From: an uncultured Oscillospiraceae bacterium
Lineage (GTDB): Bacteria > Bacillota > Clostridia > Oscillospirales > Oscillospiraceae
DNA: 6,688 nt
Assembly: GCA_934659445.1 (NCBI GenBank)
Contig: CAKUHV010000091.1
Location: 1-6,688, forward strand
Direction: 5' to 3'
Shown here: positions 5,805 through 6,688 of the stretch, one piece after another
Position numbering within the stretch: the first letter of the stretch is position 1
Layout: the number at the start of each line of letters is the position of its first letter
Notes under the pieces: model-generated
What the model saw: only the letters and a program-made list of their open reading frames with translations
Database searches by the model: none
What the model was told of the DNA's origin: nothing
Translations under genes and position numbers: made by a program

Positions 5805-5834
5805 GCCCCCGCACAGAAAATTCTGTGCGGGGGC
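5805..5834. terminator. Strong hairpin terminator, U-tract on the rpoD side
   Basis: Bases 5805-5818 and 5821-5834 are exact inverted repeats of 14 bp (in practice a stem closing on an AAAATT loop). Reading the minus strand, the stem is followed by CTGTTTTATT, a fair U-tract, so it should end transcripts from rpoD. Reading the plus strand, it is followed by TGCTGCGTGC with no U-tract, although it begins 5 nt after the pseudouridine synthase stop codon. Confidence 0.75.
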
Positions 5835-5860
5835 TGCTGCGTGCAGAACACAGAACGCAG

Positions 5861-5881
5861 GGCAAGGGCTCTGCCCTTGCC
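5861..5881. other. Perfect 9-bp hairpin with 3-nt loop
   Basis: GGCAAGGGC (5861-5869) and GCCCTTGCC (5873-5881) are exact inverted repeats around TCT. No T-tract follows on the plus strand; the minus-strand flank is only mildly T-rich. It could protect a 3' end or form part of a repeat element. Confidence 0.55.
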
Positions 5882-5896
5882 GGGACAGGGCCGCCC

Positions 5897-5921
5897 CCCG
5901 CTTCGCTGGGCCTGCGCGGGG
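5897..5921. repeat. 25-bp GC-rich repeat, copy 1
   Basis: Identical over 25 bp to 6099-6123. The core reads GCTTCGCTGGGCCTGCGC, bounded by C and G runs that pair with each other (CCCGC with GCGGG), giving a hairpin. Similarity continues, with substitutions and a 7-bp gap, through CCAAA, TGCGCC and GCAATA towards the rpoD-end copy, so it is one part of a longer diverged duplication. Confidence 0.85.
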
Positions 5922-5968
5922 GCTCCAAAATTGCGCCCGGTGCGGCAATAAAGTCCCTGCGTCTATCC

Positions 5969-6012
5969 TCAGTTCAGGAAATCCTTCAACTTTTTGCTGC
6001 GGCTGGGGTGGC
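5969..6012 (-). repeat. Duplicated 3' end of rpoD (extra copy)
   Basis: These 44 bp match the true rpoD 3' end (6170-6213) at 42 positions, offset by 201 bp. Read on the minus strand they would encode [13 protein letters not shown] and a stop, as in rpoD. The two differences are silent: TTG against CTG for leucine, and TAA against TGA for stop. Identity ends sharply before the RKLR codons of helix-turn-helix region 4.2. It has no start or ribosome binding site of its own. Confidence 0.93.
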
Positions 6013-6041
6013 ACGTCGTCGATGCAAGCTCCGGATCCTTC

Positions 6042-6062
6042 GCTTCCGCCTGTGGCGAAAGC
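6042..6062. other. Imperfect 9-bp hairpin within the duplicated interval
   Basis: GCTTCCGCC (6042-6050) pairs with GGCGAAAGC (6054-6062) with one mismatch and a TGT loop. It lies in the 86-bp stretch (6013-6098) between the extra rpoD end and the second 25-bp repeat. GATGCA at 6021-6026 and TGCATC at 6075-6080 form a wider inverted pair around it. Confidence 0.45.
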
Positions 6063-6098
6063 TCTCTCCCTGCGCTGCATCTCCTCTCCCCCACGCAG

Positions 6099-6123
6099 CC
6101 CGCTTCGCTGGGCCTGCGCGGGG
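6099..6123. repeat. 25-bp GC-rich repeat, copy 2
   Basis: Exact copy of 5897-5921, offset by 202 bp, lying about 46 bp beyond the rpoD stop codon. Together with the 201-bp offset of the rpoD-end copies this shows one diverged tandem duplication of about 115 bp separated by 86 bp. Confidence 0.85.
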
Positions 6124-6169
6124 ACCCCAAAGCTGCGCCGCAATACGCCAAAAGCAGTCTGTTTTCTCT

Positions 6170-6688
<519 letters not shown>

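Larger units (their letters stand above)
5800..6169. other. 370-bp intergenic region between convergent genes, no gene
   Basis: This stretch separates the convergent pseudouridine synthase gene and rpoD. It holds a 14-bp terminator-type hairpin (5805-5834), a 9-bp hairpin (5861-5881), a second copy of the last 44 bp of rpoD (5969-6012), two copies of a 25-bp GC-rich word (5897-5921, 6099-6123), and an imperfect hairpin (6042-6062). I see no frame with a plausible start and ribosome binding site. The 60-codon minus frame ending at 5969 exists only because it borrows the duplicated rpoD end. Confidence 0.8.

Noticed and set aside
5005..5928. Minus-strand frame of 307 codons opposite the pseudouridine synthase gene
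   Set aside because: Antisense shadow; the plus-strand product has every RluA-family motif, and this frame has none.
5969..6151. 60-codon minus frame ending in the rpoD-like tail [13 protein letters not shown]
   Set aside because: The rpoD-like tail comes from the 44-bp duplication; the remainder is repeat sequence, with no credible ribosome binding site. Treated as a repeat, not a gene.
5840..6169. CRISPR array or tRNA gene in the repeat-bearing intergenic region
   Set aside because: Only two copies of each repeat, about 200 bp apart, with no regular spacers; no cloverleaf or T-loop sequence seen.

Overview
The window looks like chromosomal DNA of a GC-rich member of the Bacillota, most likely a gut-type Clostridia of the Oscillospirales (Flavonifractor/Lawsonibacter-like). 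The reasons are strong GGAGG-type ribosome binding sites, sigma-A promoters, the yceD-rpmF pair, an ftsE-ftsX-coiled-coil-M23 cell-division cluster, and heavy use of GC-ending codons. The taxon is an inference, not read from a marker gene. Everything is ordinary core genome apart from the intergenic DNA. I found no phage, transposase, CRISPR or tRNA.

Layout. (1) Bases 1-631, minus strand: the 5' part of an unrecognised gene that runs off the left edge. (2) Bases 679-3608, minus strand: a tight operon ftsE - ftsX - a 33-residue membrane peptide - an EnvC/PcsB-like M23 protein. It is probably transcribed from a promoter at 3729-3757, and a good match to the WalR (YycF) operator consensus lies upstream at 3787-3803. 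(3) Bases 3842-4714, minus strand: a perfect-consensus promoter, then yceD (DUF177), rpmF (ribosomal protein L32) and a classical terminator. (4) Bases 4825-5799, plus strand: a divergently transcribed RluA-family pseudouridine synthase. (5) Bases 5800-6169: intergenic DNA with several hairpins and a diverged duplication. (6) Bases 6170-6688, minus strand: the 3' part of rpoD/sigA (regions 3 and 4), whose 5' end lies outside the window.

How the genes work together. FtsEX is an ABC-type machine that moves a periplasmic or extracellular coiled-coil partner to switch on peptidoglycan cleavage during division or elongation. The M23 protein in the same operon is the expected partner. The tiny membrane peptide between them is not part of the textbook set. 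Its ribosome binding site overlaps the ftsX stop codon, and the ribosome binding site of the M23 gene overlaps the peptide's own stop codon, so the three genes appear translationally coupled. yceD-rpmF and the pseudouridine synthase belong to ribosome synthesis.

Items most worth a second look: the duplicated last 44 bp of rpoD 201 bp downstream of the real 3' end, with only synonymous differences; the WalR-like box before ftsE; the 33-residue peptide; and a hairpin that would bury the ribosome binding site of the unrecognised gene at the left edge. I see no clear evidence of a wholly new multi-gene system.
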